NCBI GenBank assembly: GCA_036835375.1
Contig: DAITMB010000038.1
Coordinates: 1-39,757, forward strand
DNA length: 39,757 nt
DNA from: JANQTF01 sp036835375
Lineage (GTDB): Bacteria; Bacteroidota; Bacteroidia; J057
Direction of reading: 5' to 3'
Of the stretch, positions 24,096 through 32,689 are shown piece by piece. The first letter of the stretch is position 1, and each line of letters starts with the position of its first letter. The notes under the pieces were generated by a model. The model made no database searches and was not told the DNA's origin. It saw only the letters and a list, made by a program, of their open reading frames with translations. The position numbers and the translations under genes are program-made.

Positions 24096-24135
24096 GTTAC
24101 CCATTTGGTTCTGTTCGCTCGGTAGAACAACCCAC
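24096..24135 (-). terminator. Weak hairpin after bamA
   Basis: On the minus strand GGTT-GTTC pairs with GAAC-AACC (2-nt bulge) in the gap after bamA. There is no T run, so it may be an attenuator or processing site, or nothing. Confidence 0.25.
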
Positions 24136-24163
24136 ACCTTTGCTCATTGGAGAGACACAGGGT

Positions 24164-26665
24164 CTAGAATTGCTGCCCGATCACGAAGTGAAATTGGCTT
24201 CCACTGATGGTATTGGACCGCTCCACATTATCGAATCCATAGGCCCAGTCAAATCCTAGCAAGCCCACCATCGGGAGCATGACCCGCAATCCAGCACCAG
24301 CAGCCCTCCGGAGTTTGAAAGGATTGTATTCGCGGAAGTTGGCAAATCCATTTCCTGCTTCAGCAAAGGCCTGTACCCAGATGGGCGCCGATTGATTGAG
24401 CGAAATCGGATAGCGAAGCTCCATCAACACGCGATTGTAGATCGGGTAGCCCTGCTGGCCATTGGTGAGGGAGTTGTTCTCGTAGCCGCGCAGCGGAATG
24501 ATTTCTCGACCATCCAACTGGGCTAGTCCAAACCCGATGAGTCCGGTTCCGCCGAGGAAGTATCGCTCAAAAGGAGAGATTCCCAGTTCGGAGTTGTAAG
24601 CTCCCACATAGCCTGCTTCGATTTTGGTGCTGAGGACCATGTCACCTGCAATTCTGAAAAACCAATTGCTGTTGAAGCGCCATTTATGAAATTCAAGCAG
24701 GCGAAATTTTTCTTGCGGACTCAAGTCCGAGTAATCTTTTTCTCCGCCGAATAGCGAGTAAGGCGGCGTCACCTCCACGGAGAAGGACATGATAGATCCG
24801 CTACGTGGATAGATGGGAGCATCGACGCTGCTTCGGTCAAATGATTGGCGAATAGAAATGATGTGAATATTCGCCTGGTCCACTCCCCGGAAAGCATCAA
24901 AGGCGATTCCGGGCTGCCGAATGTCGTAGTACTTGTACACCAGCGAAGTCCTTGAGGTAAAGAAGTCATCTGGAAACTTGAGGCGGCGTCCATAGTCGAT
25001 CGACGTATTCAACAAGTTGAACCGATAGTCGGACCTCACATTTTGGATCACTTGGTAGTTCGCATTGACGCCAAGAGAGTTGGGTCGTTTGCCTCCCATC
25101 CAAGGCTCCAAAAAGGAAAACGAAAAGTTTTTATACCCCACACCATTCATCTGGATCGCCAAACTCACTCGCTGACCATCGCCGGAAGGCACGGGGCGCC
25201 ATGCACCTGGATCGAGAATGCCTCGTGAAGAAAAGTTGTTGAAGGCCAGTTGCACAGTACCTACGAAACCTCCCGCCAAGACGTCGCCTGTGGTAGGATC
25301 ACGGTACTGACCTCCCCATCCGCCTTGAAGCTGGAGTTGGTCAGAGGGGCGTTCTTCGAGGGTAAAGGTGATATCCACTGTCCCAGTCGTGGGATTTGGA
25401 ACAGGATTGATTCCCAGTTTTTCCTGGTCAAAGTAATTGAGTGCCAGGATTTCGCGTTGAGAGCGAATGATCTCTGCGCGGCTAAACTTATAGCCTGGAG
25501 ACGTTCGCAGTTCCCTTCTTACGACATCCTCGCTCGTCTTGGTGTTGCCAATGATCGGGACTTTGCGCACGTTTGCCTGAGGGCCTTCCGCGATGCGCAG
25601 CTCCATATCTATAGAGTCTCCTTCGATGGCGACTTCCACTGGATCTACATTGAAGAACAGGTATCCATCGTCCAGATACAGGGAACTCACATCGGAACCC
25701 GTAGGATCTCCGAATAGGCGTTTATCAATCTTTGATAGGCTGTACACATCGCCCTTGTTGATACCGAGGACGGACTGTAGAATTTCGGAATTGTACTTAT
25801 AGTTGCCTGACCAGGTGATGTCGCGGTGAAAATATTGTTGTCCCTCGTCCAAGTTCAACTCCAGGATCACATGGCTCTCGTCAACGGCATAGATGGTGTC
25901 GGAGACGATCACCATGTCCCGGTAGCCATTGTCATTATAGAAGGTGATGAGCTCTCCCTTATTTTCTTCGAAAGTCTTAGGAATGTATTTGGAGCGGTTC
26001 CAAAATCTCCACCACGTCTGTTGCTTGGTCTTTTTGAGTTTGCTCCGAACCTTATTATCGGTAAACGCCACGTTGTCATTGATGCGAAGCTCAGCAATCT
26101 TGACCCGGGGACCTTTGTTGATGTTGATGTTGACGACGACGCCGTTTTTGATTACTTCATCGAGTTCCTCGACAATGTTCACATCGATGTTGAAGAAGCC
26201 TTTTTCGATGTAGAAATTGCGAATAATTCGCGCTGCTGATTGTTTTTTCGATTCGGTAAGGATCGTGCCCCGGATAAAATTGATTTTTTCGCGCAAATCA
26301 TCTGCTTGGCTTTTATTGATTCCCACGAAATTAAACTGGGAGATCCGTGGCCTTTCCTTGATCACGATGGTAAGAAAGACTTTGTCTGCCACGACATTGG
26401 CGACTTTCACGGTAACATCCGAGAAGAGATTTTCAGCCCACAGGCGTTTGATCACATCAGAAATCTGCATCCCGGGGATGGAAATCGGCTCTCCTATGGC
26501 AAGACCGCTTCGAGAGATGATGGCTTCTTTGTCGCTGAATTCCACGCCTTCCACCTCAAGCCCTGCCAAGAGGTAGGTTTGAGGATCGTCGTAGTTCAGC
26601 TCAATTTGGGCGAATGAGCTTAGCAGGGCCATGCTTGCCAGGCAACTCAACAAAATTCGTTTCAT
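24164..26665 (-). CDS. bamA: Outer-membrane protein assembly factor BamA
   Basis: 833 aa. Signal peptide 1-19 (LLSCLASMALLSSFAQ). Five POTRA domains follow between about 30 and 450; boundaries are marked by VIKERPRISQFNFVGINKS, NINKGPRVKIAELRIND, LDEGQQYFHRDITWSGN, AEGPQANVRKVPIIGNTKTS and FTLEERPSD. The rest is the 16-strand Omp85 barrel, with the loop-6 motif LRGYE and a C-terminal Phe (HFVIGQQF) as expected for barrel insertion. BamA folds and inserts outer-membrane proteins. A basic, Trp-rich insertion (KLKKTKQQTWWRFWNRSKYI) sits in the third POTRA and is typical of Bacteroidota. It lies 5 bp after uppS and before the Skp-like genes, the conserved order of the phylum. Confidence 0.97.
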   Translation of the reverse strand: MKRILLSCLASMALLSSFAQIELNYDDPQTYLLAGLEVEGVEFSDKEAIISRSGLAIGEPISIPGMQISDVIKRLWAENLFSDVTVKVANVVADKVFLTIVIKERPRISQFNFVGINKSQADDLREKINFIRGTILTESKKQSAARIIRNFYIEKGFFNIDVNIVEELDEVIKNGVVVNININKGPRVKIAELRINDNVAFTDNKVRSKLKKTKQQTWWRFWNRSKYIPKTFEENKGELITFYNDNGYRDMVIVSDTIYAVDESHVILELNLDEGQQYFHRDITWSGNYKYNSEILQSVLGINKGDVYSLSKIDKRLFGDPTGSDVSSLYLDDGYLFFNVDPVEVAIEGDSIDMELRIAEGPQANVRKVPIIGNTKTSEDVVRRELRTSPGYKFSRAEIIRSQREILALNYFDQEKLGINPVPNPTTGTVDITFTLEERPSDQLQLQGGWGGQYRDPTTGDVLAGGFVGTVQLAFNNFSSRGILDPGAWRPVPSGDGQRVSLAIQMNGVGYKNFSFSFLEPWMGGKRPNSLGVNANYQVIQNVRSDYRFNLLNTSIDYGRRLKFPDDFFTSRTSLVYKYYDIRQPGIAFDAFRGVDQANIHIISIRQSFDRSSVDAPIYPRSGSIMSFSVEVTPPYSLFGGEKDYSDLSPQEKFRLLEFHKWRFNSNWFFRIAGDMVLSTKIEAGYVGAYNSELGISPFERYFLGGTGLIGFGLAQLDGREIIPLRGYENNSLTNGQQGYPIYNRVLMELRYPISLNQSAPIWVQAFAEAGNGFANFREYNPFKLRRAAGAGLRVMLPMVGLLGFDWAYGFDNVERSNTISGSQFHFVIGQQF

Positions 26666-26670
26666 AGGGA

Positions 26671-27414
26671 TCAGGACTGAATTTGCTCGCTGATTTTTCC
26701 GAATCGGCGCTCTCGTTTCTGATAATCAATGATGGCTTCGTAGAGGTGCTCTCTCCGGAAATCCGGCCAGAGGGTACTCGTGATAAAGAGTTCGGTGTAT
26801 GCAATTTCCCACAGGAGGAAATTGCTGATTCGATGTTCCCCTGAAGTGCGAACGAGCAGTTCAGGGTGGGGGATGCCCGCAGTGCTCAAGGCGGCTGAGA
26901 AAGTTGTCTCGTCGATCTGAGCAGGATCGAGGATTCCAGACTTGACGGCTTCGGCAATCTTGCGGGTAGCCTCCAGGATATCGGAGCGTCCGCCGTAACT
27001 GAGTGCCAAGGTGAGGGTCATTCTGCTGTTACCCTTCGTCTTGGCGATGGCCTCTTGAAGGCCCTTGGCACAATTTCCGGGGAGACGATCAAGGTGCCCG
27101 ATGGCGTGGAGGCGAATGTTATTTTTCATCAGGGTAGCTGTCTCCCTGCCGATGGTATCTACGAGTAAAGTCATCAGCGCATCCACTTCCATTTGCGGTC
27201 TGTTCCAATTTTCGGTGGAAAAAGCGTACAAAGTCAGGTATTTGATTCCCAACTCTGCGGCTCCTTCGGTAGTGTCACGCACGGCTTTGATCGCAGAGCG
27301 ATGCCCAAACACCCGAAGGTTGCCTTGTTTGCGCGCCCAGCGCCCATTGCCATCCATGATGATGGCGATGTGCTGAGGAAGTCGTTCGATCTGAATTTGT
27401 TCTTTGAGCGACAT
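26671..27414 (-). CDS. uppS: Isoprenyl transferase (undecaprenyl diphosphate synthase)
   Basis: 247 aa. cis-Prenyltransferase signatures in order: HIAIIMDGNGRWA with catalytic Asp21, GHRSAIKAVRDTTEGAAELGI, LTLYAFSTENWNRP, LSYGGRSDI, and the C-terminal LLVRTSGEHRISNFLLWEIAYTELF that binds isopentenyl diphosphate. It builds the C55 lipid carrier for peptidoglycan and surface polysaccharides on the cytoplasmic face of the membrane. It has its own consensus promoter at 27507-27479 and is followed by bamA after 5 bp, so the two are cotranscribed. Confidence 0.97.
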   Translation of the reverse strand: MSLKEQIQIERLPQHIAIIMDGNGRWARKQGNLRVFGHRSAIKAVRDTTEGAAELGIKYLTLYAFSTENWNRPQMEVDALMTLLVDTIGRETATLMKNNIRLHAIGHLDRLPGNCAKGLQEAIAKTKGNSRMTLTLALSYGGRSDILEATRKIAEAVKSGILDPAQIDETTFSAALSTAGIPHPELLVRTSGEHRISNFLLWEIAYTELFITSTLWPDFRREHLYEAIIDYQKRERRFGKISEQIQS

Positions 27415-27478
27415 GAGCTAGTGGCCTGATGACCATTCTGCTTGGTTGAAGACCCATTTGGTCACAGCCAAAGCGTAA

Positions 27479-27510
27479 CAAAGGTAATCAAAGTCTCTGG
27501 CCATCAAAAA
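27479..27510 (-). promoter_or_regulatory. Bacteroidota consensus promoter of uppS-bamA
   Basis: On the minus strand TTTTTGA (27510-27504) with TTG at 27507-27505, then 18 bp, then a perfect TACCTTTG (27486-27479). The expected start near 27472 gives a leader of about 58 nt to the uppS ATG. Confidence 0.7.
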
Positions 27511-27634
27511 GGCATTCTCGTCTCCCTCTTTTTTCAAAGATCTTTGTCCAGCATTGTCCAAATTCGCCATCATAGAGGAAAGGGAGGGGAAAGAGGTTGC
27601 ATGAAAGGAAAAATTTCTAGCGGCTCTCTATCAT

Positions 27635-27671
27635 ACCAAACAGGTCGTGCGAAAGGCACGACCTGTTTGGT
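27635..27671 (-). terminator. Strong hairpin after the DUF6089 gene
   Basis: A perfect 16-bp inverted repeat (27635-27650 with 27656-27671, loop GAAAG), outer end ACCAAACAGG. It lacks a T run on either strand, so termination is likely but not certain; mRNA 3'-end protection is an alternative. Confidence 0.55.
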
Positions 27672-27741
27672 GAAAAATGTAATGAGAAGGTGGCCGCAGA
27701 AGGAGAAAACGTATCCCTCGCCGACCATGTGCACAAGGAGG

Positions 27742-28593
27742 CTATTTAAACGTCGGGCATTTCACCCAATCCAAAATAAAGCTGAGACGCACACTCGAAT
27801 AGATATACCAATCCTGCTGAGTCCGGTCACCGCGAATGCCGTTGACAGCTGCTGCGCCTTGAGGATACTCAGATCGATCGATCCGATCGGAGAGAAGCGC
27901 TGCAACCGGGTTTTGGGCCCGAAGCTGTTCCAGATCTGGATAGAGTCCACTCACATCGTCAAGATAGTCGGTAAATGTCTTGCGGAAGCCAGTTTCGAGT
28001 TCAATGTCAAATTTCCGAGAGAGAGAGAACCTTACCCCTGCGCCCATTGGAATCGAAATCTGCGTTAGTCGATAAGGCTCTGGATATCTTCCGTCTGGGT
28101 CTGGAAGGTACTGCCCTTCTGTGCCGAGAGGCTGCAAGTCATACCACTGCCCATTGAGCTTGGCTTGAGGATTAAAAGAGAACAGTGCCACTCCGGTGAA
28201 AACGTAAGGGGTATAAACGGGCCGATATGCGTAACTCCGGTCGGTAGGCAAAAAGTCGAAAGAGACGGTGAAGCTTCCCTCGGTGATCGGTGATCGGAAG
28301 CTGAGGTTGCGGCGATTTCGTGGAACATCATTGGCGACCGCATCAGTCGCTCCGATCCAGCCGCGGTAAAATCCCAGACGGGCAGTCATGAAGGGATTGA
28401 AGCGATAAGAACCTTGGATGCCTACACCCGGCTTGGTGAATTTGAAGGTGAAATTGTCATCCAAATCACCCAGATAATTCGTGGGGCCAGCTGAAATACC
28501 CACTTTGAAGTACCCGTAACGATATTGCGCTTGTGCCTCAAGGGCAGTCCAAATGACCAAGACAAGAGCCAAGCTAGTTTTCAGAACCTTCAT
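27742..28593 (-). CDS. DUF6089-family outer-membrane beta-barrel protein
   Basis: 283 aa. Signal peptide 1-22 (LALVLVIWTALEAQAQ). The mature protein has amphipathic beta strands typical of a small barrel (YGYFKVGISAGPTNYLGDL, ARLGFYRGWIGATD, FTVSFDFLP, YTPYVFTGVALFSF, IPMGAGVRFSLSRKFDIELETGFRKTFTDYLDDVSG, YIYSSVRLSFIL). The Asp-rich turn FTDYLDDVSG is a hallmark of this family. The function is unknown, but in Bacteroidota the gene sits between NAD kinase and uppS-bamA, which suggests a role tied to envelope assembly. It is preceded by 322 bp and followed by a strong hairpin. Confidence 0.88.
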   Translation of the reverse strand: MKVLKTSLALVLVIWTALEAQAQYRYGYFKVGISAGPTNYLGDLDDNFTFKFTKPGVGIQGSYRFNPFMTARLGFYRGWIGATDAVANDVPRNRRNLSFRSPITEGSFTVSFDFLPTDRSYAYRPVYTPYVFTGVALFSFNPQAKLNGQWYDLQPLGTEGQYLPDPDGRYPEPYRLTQISIPMGAGVRFSLSRKFDIELETGFRKTFTDYLDDVSGLYPDLEQLRAQNPVAALLSDRIDRSEYPQGAAAVNGIRGDRTQQDWYIYSSVRLSFILDWVKCPTFK

Positions 28594-28915
28594 GAATCAA
28601 GGATTTTGACGGTAATTGGGAGAATGAGCCAGTAGCGCGTATTCACACTGAAGTATTCAACGGCGGCGGGCTAAATTAAGTATAGACATCTTACAAAACC
28701 AGATCTTGGGTCATCAAGCCCAGAAGTTTTACCAAGTTGCGAATGTTCAAAGGATAAATCTTGCTCAAATAGCAGTATGCTTCTGGTTTTCGGAAATCTT
28801 TTTTTATGGAAGACTTACAGGCAGTGCGGTGCAATAGTGTGAGTGCTCCATGACAAGGATTCCAAACACTAACTTGGAACACGATAACTTTGGAGCGCGA
28901 TTTCGCCCTACTCGA
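28594..28915. other. 322-bp gap between NAD kinase and DUF6089 genes
   Basis: I see no gene. A minus-strand TAATTTAG with TTTTG only 15 bp upstream (about 28701-28674) is a poor promoter match. A TAACTTTG on the plus strand (28885-28892) faces no gene. Confidence 0.4.
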
Positions 28916-29803
28916 CTAATTGCGGTTGTCGTAGCCCCACATCAGGCTTCTGCGAAGGTTGTCCACATGCTTGGTGGTGGACATACGAAGCAGGCGTATT
29001 TTAAAATTCGCCCGACGAATGGCAATGGAGGTTTTGGCTTTGACCAGCTCCGTGCGAGTGTCCAGGGCCACCATCGCTACGCCGGACCTGCTCTCAATTT
29101 CAAACGAGACGACCCAGTCGTCGGGGATGACCACGGGTCTCACGGTGAGGGAATGCGGGGCCACAGGCGTGATCACAAAGGTGGCAGAACTAGGGAAAAT
29201 GATCGGCCCGCCACAACTGAGGCTGTAGGCGGTAGATCCGGTGGGGGTCGCCACGATCAAGCCATCTCCCCAGTAAGAGTTGAGAAATTCGCCATTGATG
29301 TAGGCGTGGACCGTGATCATCTCATTGCTGTTGGCCTTGTGGATGGTGAGGTCATTGATGCCAAAGGGGTCTTCGCCAAAAAGTCCCGGTGGATCACTCA
29401 CCACGGAGAGCAACGATCGCTGGTCTATGCGGTACATGTCGCGCAGCAATTCGTCCGTGGCCTGCATCAGCTCATACTGGTTGACACTGGTGAGATAGCC
29501 CAGCCGACCGAAGTTGACCCCCAGAATCGGCTTTCCGGAGCGACCGGTGAATCGCACAGCTTCCAGTACTGTGCCGTCCCCACCGAAGCAATAGAGAAAT
29601 TTACAAGGTTCTAACTCTTCTTTTCGCGAAAAAATGGCTGTGTCTTTTTCGGTGAGGGTCTCTGGGATTCGCTCGAAAAGCTGCCAGGCATACTTTTGAT
29701 AAATGGTAAACTGAATCCCTCGTTCTCTCAAATAGACAAAAAAATCCCGCAGTACCTGCAAGTCTGTATTTTCCGTGATGCGTCCGAAAATCGCGATGTT
29801 CAT
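28916..29803 (-). CDS. nadK: NAD kinase
   Basis: 295 aa. It phosphorylates NAD to NADP in the cytoplasm. Signatures: GGDGTVLEA with Asp76 as the likely catalytic base, GVNFGRLGYLT, FGINDLTIHKANSNEMITV with the NE motif, WGDGLIVATPTGSTAYSLSCGGP and ITPVAPHSLTVRP. Length and order match the family. The start overlaps the stop of the small Omp85 gene by ATGA, so the two are translationally coupled. CBS protein and nadK sit side by side in many Bacteroidota; here an outer-membrane protein gene comes between them. Confidence 0.97.
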   Translation of the reverse strand: MNIAIFGRITENTDLQVLRDFFVYLRERGIQFTIYQKYAWQLFERIPETLTEKDTAIFSRKEELEPCKFLYCFGGDGTVLEAVRFTGRSGKPILGVNFGRLGYLTSVNQYELMQATDELLRDMYRIDQRSLLSVVSDPPGLFGEDPFGINDLTIHKANSNEMITVHAYINGEFLNSYWGDGLIVATPTGSTAYSLSCGGPIIFPSSATFVITPVAPHSLTVRPVVIPDDWVVSFEIESRSGVAMVALDTRTELVKAKTSIAIRRANFKIRLLRMSTTKHVDNLRRSLMWGYDNRN

Positions 29804-31236
29804 TTGATTTGCAGGTCAGCGTGTAGATAAATTCCGCCTTGGCGGAGGTGATTGCGCGAGTATTCGACGCGGAGGAGGACATCATAGAGGCCGATCATGT
29901 TGATCCCCACTCCATATCCGTAGAGGAGTTGGTTTTTGAAGCGTTGGTCTGCGCCACTAAAAGAATCGTCTCGAAGATACGCAGCATCAAAAAACGTACT
30001 AAGATATAACCCGAGCTGTAGATCTTGGAACTTAGGCAAAGGGATTTGCTCCATTTGCACGATCTGGCGCGGAATAAGGGCATATTTCCACTCGGTCTTC
30101 ACTAAGCCCATGTAGGTGCTGGCTAGCGCATAAGGCTCGTATCCACGCAGGTTTGTGCTGACCCCGACAAATTCTGTTCTGTTGATTCCCAGGAAGCTTT
30201 TGGCAAAAAATGGGAGGCTGTCTCCAAGTGTCAGCAGATGTTGGGTGCCGTAAGCAAAATTCCATCGGTCGCCGACTGGCAAATGATGGGCCCATGTGGC
30301 CCCGAGCTTAGCAAAGCTCGTGGTAGCAAGGGTGATCGGGCCACCGGACAGGCTGCTCATGAACTGATATTTCCATCCCGAGAGCGGGAAGGATTGGTAG
30401 TCGCGCCGATCTTCGGCGTATTTCAGCAAGAGCGTCGGATAGTATTCCAAGCCTGTGTCGGAGGTGAGCGTAGCTGGAGGCCCACCCTCTAAGGAAAAAG
30501 CATACAAGCTATCGGAGAATCGATAGTGCTGAAAATGTAGCTCTGCTGTCAAGGCCTTGTACAATCCCATTCGCTTGCGGCTACTCAGATACCACTCCCA
30601 GCTCCGCTGAAGCGGCTCTTGCTCCACGCGTCGCCACTGGGCAGTGGCCATCTCCGTGCCGATGATCACCTCGTGCTGATTGATGTATCGAATGCCAATG
30701 CGGTGGTCAAGGCCATTTCTGCGGAGAGAAGGGCGACGAAATCCTAGTGACAGCCGCTGCGAAAAGCCTAGTTGGCCAAAAAACGTCAAGGTCTCGTTTC
30801 GCCCGGTCAGGTTGCGCCACTCCAGCGAAGCGCCGTACACAAGCCGATGGAAGTCGCCCTGCAACAAGGTATTTACCAGGTCATAACTATTGCGCTCTTC
30901 CACCTGAAGATAGGGAGATCCATAGATGTACCATCGTTCTTTGACCGTGATGATGAACTGAAGGCGGTCTTTGATCAAGTAATGGTCAATGGTCACGTCA
31001 TTGAACAAGCCGAGGTTGTACACGTTGTTTCGACTTCTTTCAAGGATCTGCGCGAGATTTTTGGAGTGAATGGTGTCTCCCTTCACAAAGGTCAACTCAT
31101 TCAGGATGACCGTATGGCGGGTTTTGTCCGCGCCGAGAATCCCAATGGTCTCGACGATCAAGCGAGTGGGAATCTGCGCGCTGAGCAGCCCAGGCAAGCT
31201 TCCCCAGAGCAAGGCGAGGATCAAAGCCTGTCGCAT
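29800..31236 (-). CDS. Small Omp85/BamA-family outer-membrane protein with one POTRA
   Basis: 478 aa from ATG 31236; the frame is open upstream, but this start gives a good signal peptide (LILALLWGSLPGLLSAQ). Residues about 25-110 form a single POTRA-like domain (TRHTVILNELTFVKGDTI, NNVYNLGLFNDVTIDHYLI, LQFIITVKERWYIY). The rest is a barrel with the Omp85 loop motif LRGYE near residue 350 and a terminal strand GIYLHADLQIK. With one POTRA it is too short for BamA and resembles the surface-antigen group linked to TamA or lipid/protein secretion. Its substrate is unknown. It is 14 bp after the CBS gene and overlaps nadK by 4 bp. Confidence 0.85.
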   Translation of the reverse strand: MRQALILALLWGSLPGLLSAQIPTRLIVETIGILGADKTRHTVILNELTFVKGDTIHSKNLAQILERSRNNVYNLGLFNDVTIDHYLIKDRLQFIITVKERWYIYGSPYLQVEERNSYDLVNTLLQGDFHRLVYGASLEWRNLTGRNETLTFFGQLGFSQRLSLGFRRPSLRRNGLDHRIGIRYINQHEVIIGTEMATAQWRRVEQEPLQRSWEWYLSSRKRMGLYKALTAELHFQHYRFSDSLYAFSLEGGPPATLTSDTGLEYYPTLLLKYAEDRRDYQSFPLSGWKYQFMSSLSGGPITLATTSFAKLGATWAHHLPVGDRWNFAYGTQHLLTLGDSLPFFAKSFLGINRTEFVGVSTNLRGYEPYALASTYMGLVKTEWKYALIPRQIVQMEQIPLPKFQDLQLGLYLSTFFDAAYLRDDSFSGADQRFKNQLLYGYGVGINMIGLYDVLLRVEYSRNHLRQGGIYLHADLQIK

Positions 31237-31250
31237 AGGGGAAGGAGATG

Positions 31251-31916
31251 TTAGGGGTTTAGATACTTCAACAGCGCGTCGAGATTGCGGCGATAATCGT
31301 CGAGAGGCTCCACTTTGTGATAAGTGCGCACGATGGCATATTGAAATCTTTCGAAGGAGGCCACGACCCGAGAAAGGTCTTCGATGTTGAGCTTGAGGGT
31401 GATCCACACCACATGACCATCGGGATGAGGCCAAAGATAAAGAGAGAGCACCTTGGCATTTTCCGATTCGGTGATTCTCCCAATTTCAGAAAGGGAGTAG
31501 CCATTGCGGGGGACCTCCAACACGATGATCCCACCAGGCTGGTGGACTGCGAAGAGCCGTCCTAGGAAGGGTGCCAATTCACGGAAAGTGATTACGCCCA
31601 GATAAATTTGACCTTCGTCCAACACGGCCAGCACCTCCAGTTTGAGATTGCTCATCAGGTCAAGGGCATCGTATAGGTGGTTGCCTTCGTGGATAAAGGC
31701 GCTATCCCAGCCGTTGTATTTGATCTGGCCCACAGTCAATTCGAGGGCGTCGGCATCGAGAATATCGTTTTCGGTGACCAATCCTTGATACACGCCATTG
31801 TCCACCACGGGGAGCTGACTCAGCTTGAATTCATTCATCCAGTCCAGCGCCCGCCCAGCAGAATCACTCGAACTCACGGAAGGCACATAATCAGAAATGA
31901 ATTCGGAGACGAGCAT
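31251..31916 (-). CDS. CBS-domain protein with C-terminal ACT-like region
   Basis: 221 aa from ATG 31916 (a TTG two codons earlier would overlap the upstream stop). Two CBS domains cover residues 1-120: MLVSEFISDYVPSVSSSD, ALDWMNEFKLSQLPVVDNGVYQGLVTENDIL, and then LYDALDLMSNLKLEVLAVLDEGQIYLGVITFREL. The last 90 residues, with GIIVLEVPRNGYSLSEIGRITESENAKVLSLYLW, look like an ACT-type ligand domain. It is a cytoplasmic sensor, probably of adenine nucleotides or an amino acid; the target is unknown. It lies 2 bp after the alpha/beta hydrolase stop and 14 bp before the Omp85 gene. Its neighbourhood with nadK suggests adenylate sensing, by inference only. Confidence 0.9.
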   Translation of the reverse strand: MLVSEFISDYVPSVSSSDSAGRALDWMNEFKLSQLPVVDNGVYQGLVTENDILDADALELTVGQIKYNGWDSAFIHEGNHLYDALDLMSNLKLEVLAVLDEGQIYLGVITFRELAPFLGRLFAVHQPGGIIVLEVPRNGYSLSEIGRITESENAKVLSLYLWPHPDGHVVWITLKLNIEDLSRVVASFERFQYAIVRTYHKVEPLDDYRRNLDALLKYLNP

Positions 31917-31918
31917 AC

Positions 31919-32689
31919 TCAAATGATCATGTCAGTGTGTTTGCGTAGAAATCGGGAAACGATACGGTTGAAGTGCTCCGATTGTTCCATCATGGGTGCG
32001 TGTCCGCAGTGGTCGATGAAATGGAGTTCTGCATTAGGCATCAATTTCTCGAACTCATGGCCGACATGGGTAGGCGTAATATTATCATTTAGGCCCCAGA
32101 TCAGCAAAGTAGGAACGTGGATCTGAGGAACTTCGTTGCGCATGTTGTGACGCTGAGCCGATCGGGCAATTTTGAGAATGCGCAAGGTCTTGAAGTTATT
32201 GCCCACAATTTCAAATACTTCATCTACCAGCTCCTTGGTCGCGGTCTCTGGAGAATAGAACGTGTAGGCTACTCGCTCGCGGATATACTCGTAAGACCCT
32301 CTTTTTGGAAATCCGGTCCCCATGCCCGATTCGAAGAGACCCGAGCTTCCCGTGAGAATCATCGTGGACACCTTCTCGGGATTTCGCAGTGCATAGACTA
32401 GGGCGATGTGGCCGCCAAGGCTATTGCCGAGCAAAGAAGCTTTTTGAATGCCCATGATCGCCACAAATTCTTCCAAATAGGCTGTGAGACCGTCAACCGA
32501 AGCATCTGTATGGCTTTTTTCATAAATCGGCAACAGGGGGATCACCACCCGAAAATCGGGGCTGAAAGCGTCAAATACCGCCTTAAAGTTGCTCAGGGCA
32601 CCAAAAAGCCCGTGTAAAAGCATCAGGATTGGCCCTTTTCCTGACTCGACGTATTGGTAGCCCTGCTCTGATTTGATCTCTGGATTCAT
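31919..32689 (-). CDS. Alpha/beta-fold hydrolase
   Basis: 256 aa from ATG 32689, which overlaps the preceding stop (ATGA). The fold is complete: GPILMLLHGLFGALSNF (oxyanion-hole HG), the nucleophile elbow LLGNSLGGHIAL with Ser90, acid Asp202 in WGLNDNITP and His230 in DHCGHAPMMEQ. It is an esterase/hydrolase of the broad MenH/BioH-like type, with a small lid region (about 125-175). No signal peptide is seen, so it is probably cytoplasmic. The substrate is unknown. Association with the CBS protein recurs in Bacteroidota; coupling to the amidotransferase upstream may matter or may be simple operon packing. Confidence 0.93.
   Translation of the reverse strand: MNPEIKSEQGYQYVESGKGPILMLLHGLFGALSNFKAVFDAFSPDFRVVIPLLPIYEKSHTDASVDGLTAYLEEFVAIMGIQKASLLGNSLGGHIALVYALRNPEKVSTMILTGSSGLFESGMGTGFPKRGSYEYIRERVAYTFYSPETATKELVDEVFEIVGNNFKTLRILKIARSAQRHNMRNEVPQIHVPTLLIWGLNDNITPTHVGHEFEKLMPNAELHFIDHCGHAPMMEQSEHFNRIVSRFLRKHTDMII

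Larger units (their letters stand above)
27415..27741. other. 327-bp gap between DUF6089 and uppS genes
   Basis: It contains the hairpin at 27635-27671 and the uppS promoter at 27510-27479, and no convincing gene. The arrangement marks a transcription-unit boundary inside the envelope cluster. Confidence 0.6.

Noticed and set aside
27442..28068. A 208-codon plus-strand frame
   Set aside because: It crosses the uppS promoter and hairpin and then runs antisense to the DUF6089 gene; no features of a real protein.
28885..28892. A perfect TAACTTTG on the plus strand
   Set aside because: The TTG lies only 8 bp upstream, and no rightward gene follows; chance match.
28850..29614. A 254-codon plus-strand frame
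   Set aside because: It is antisense to nadK, whose motifs are unmistakable.
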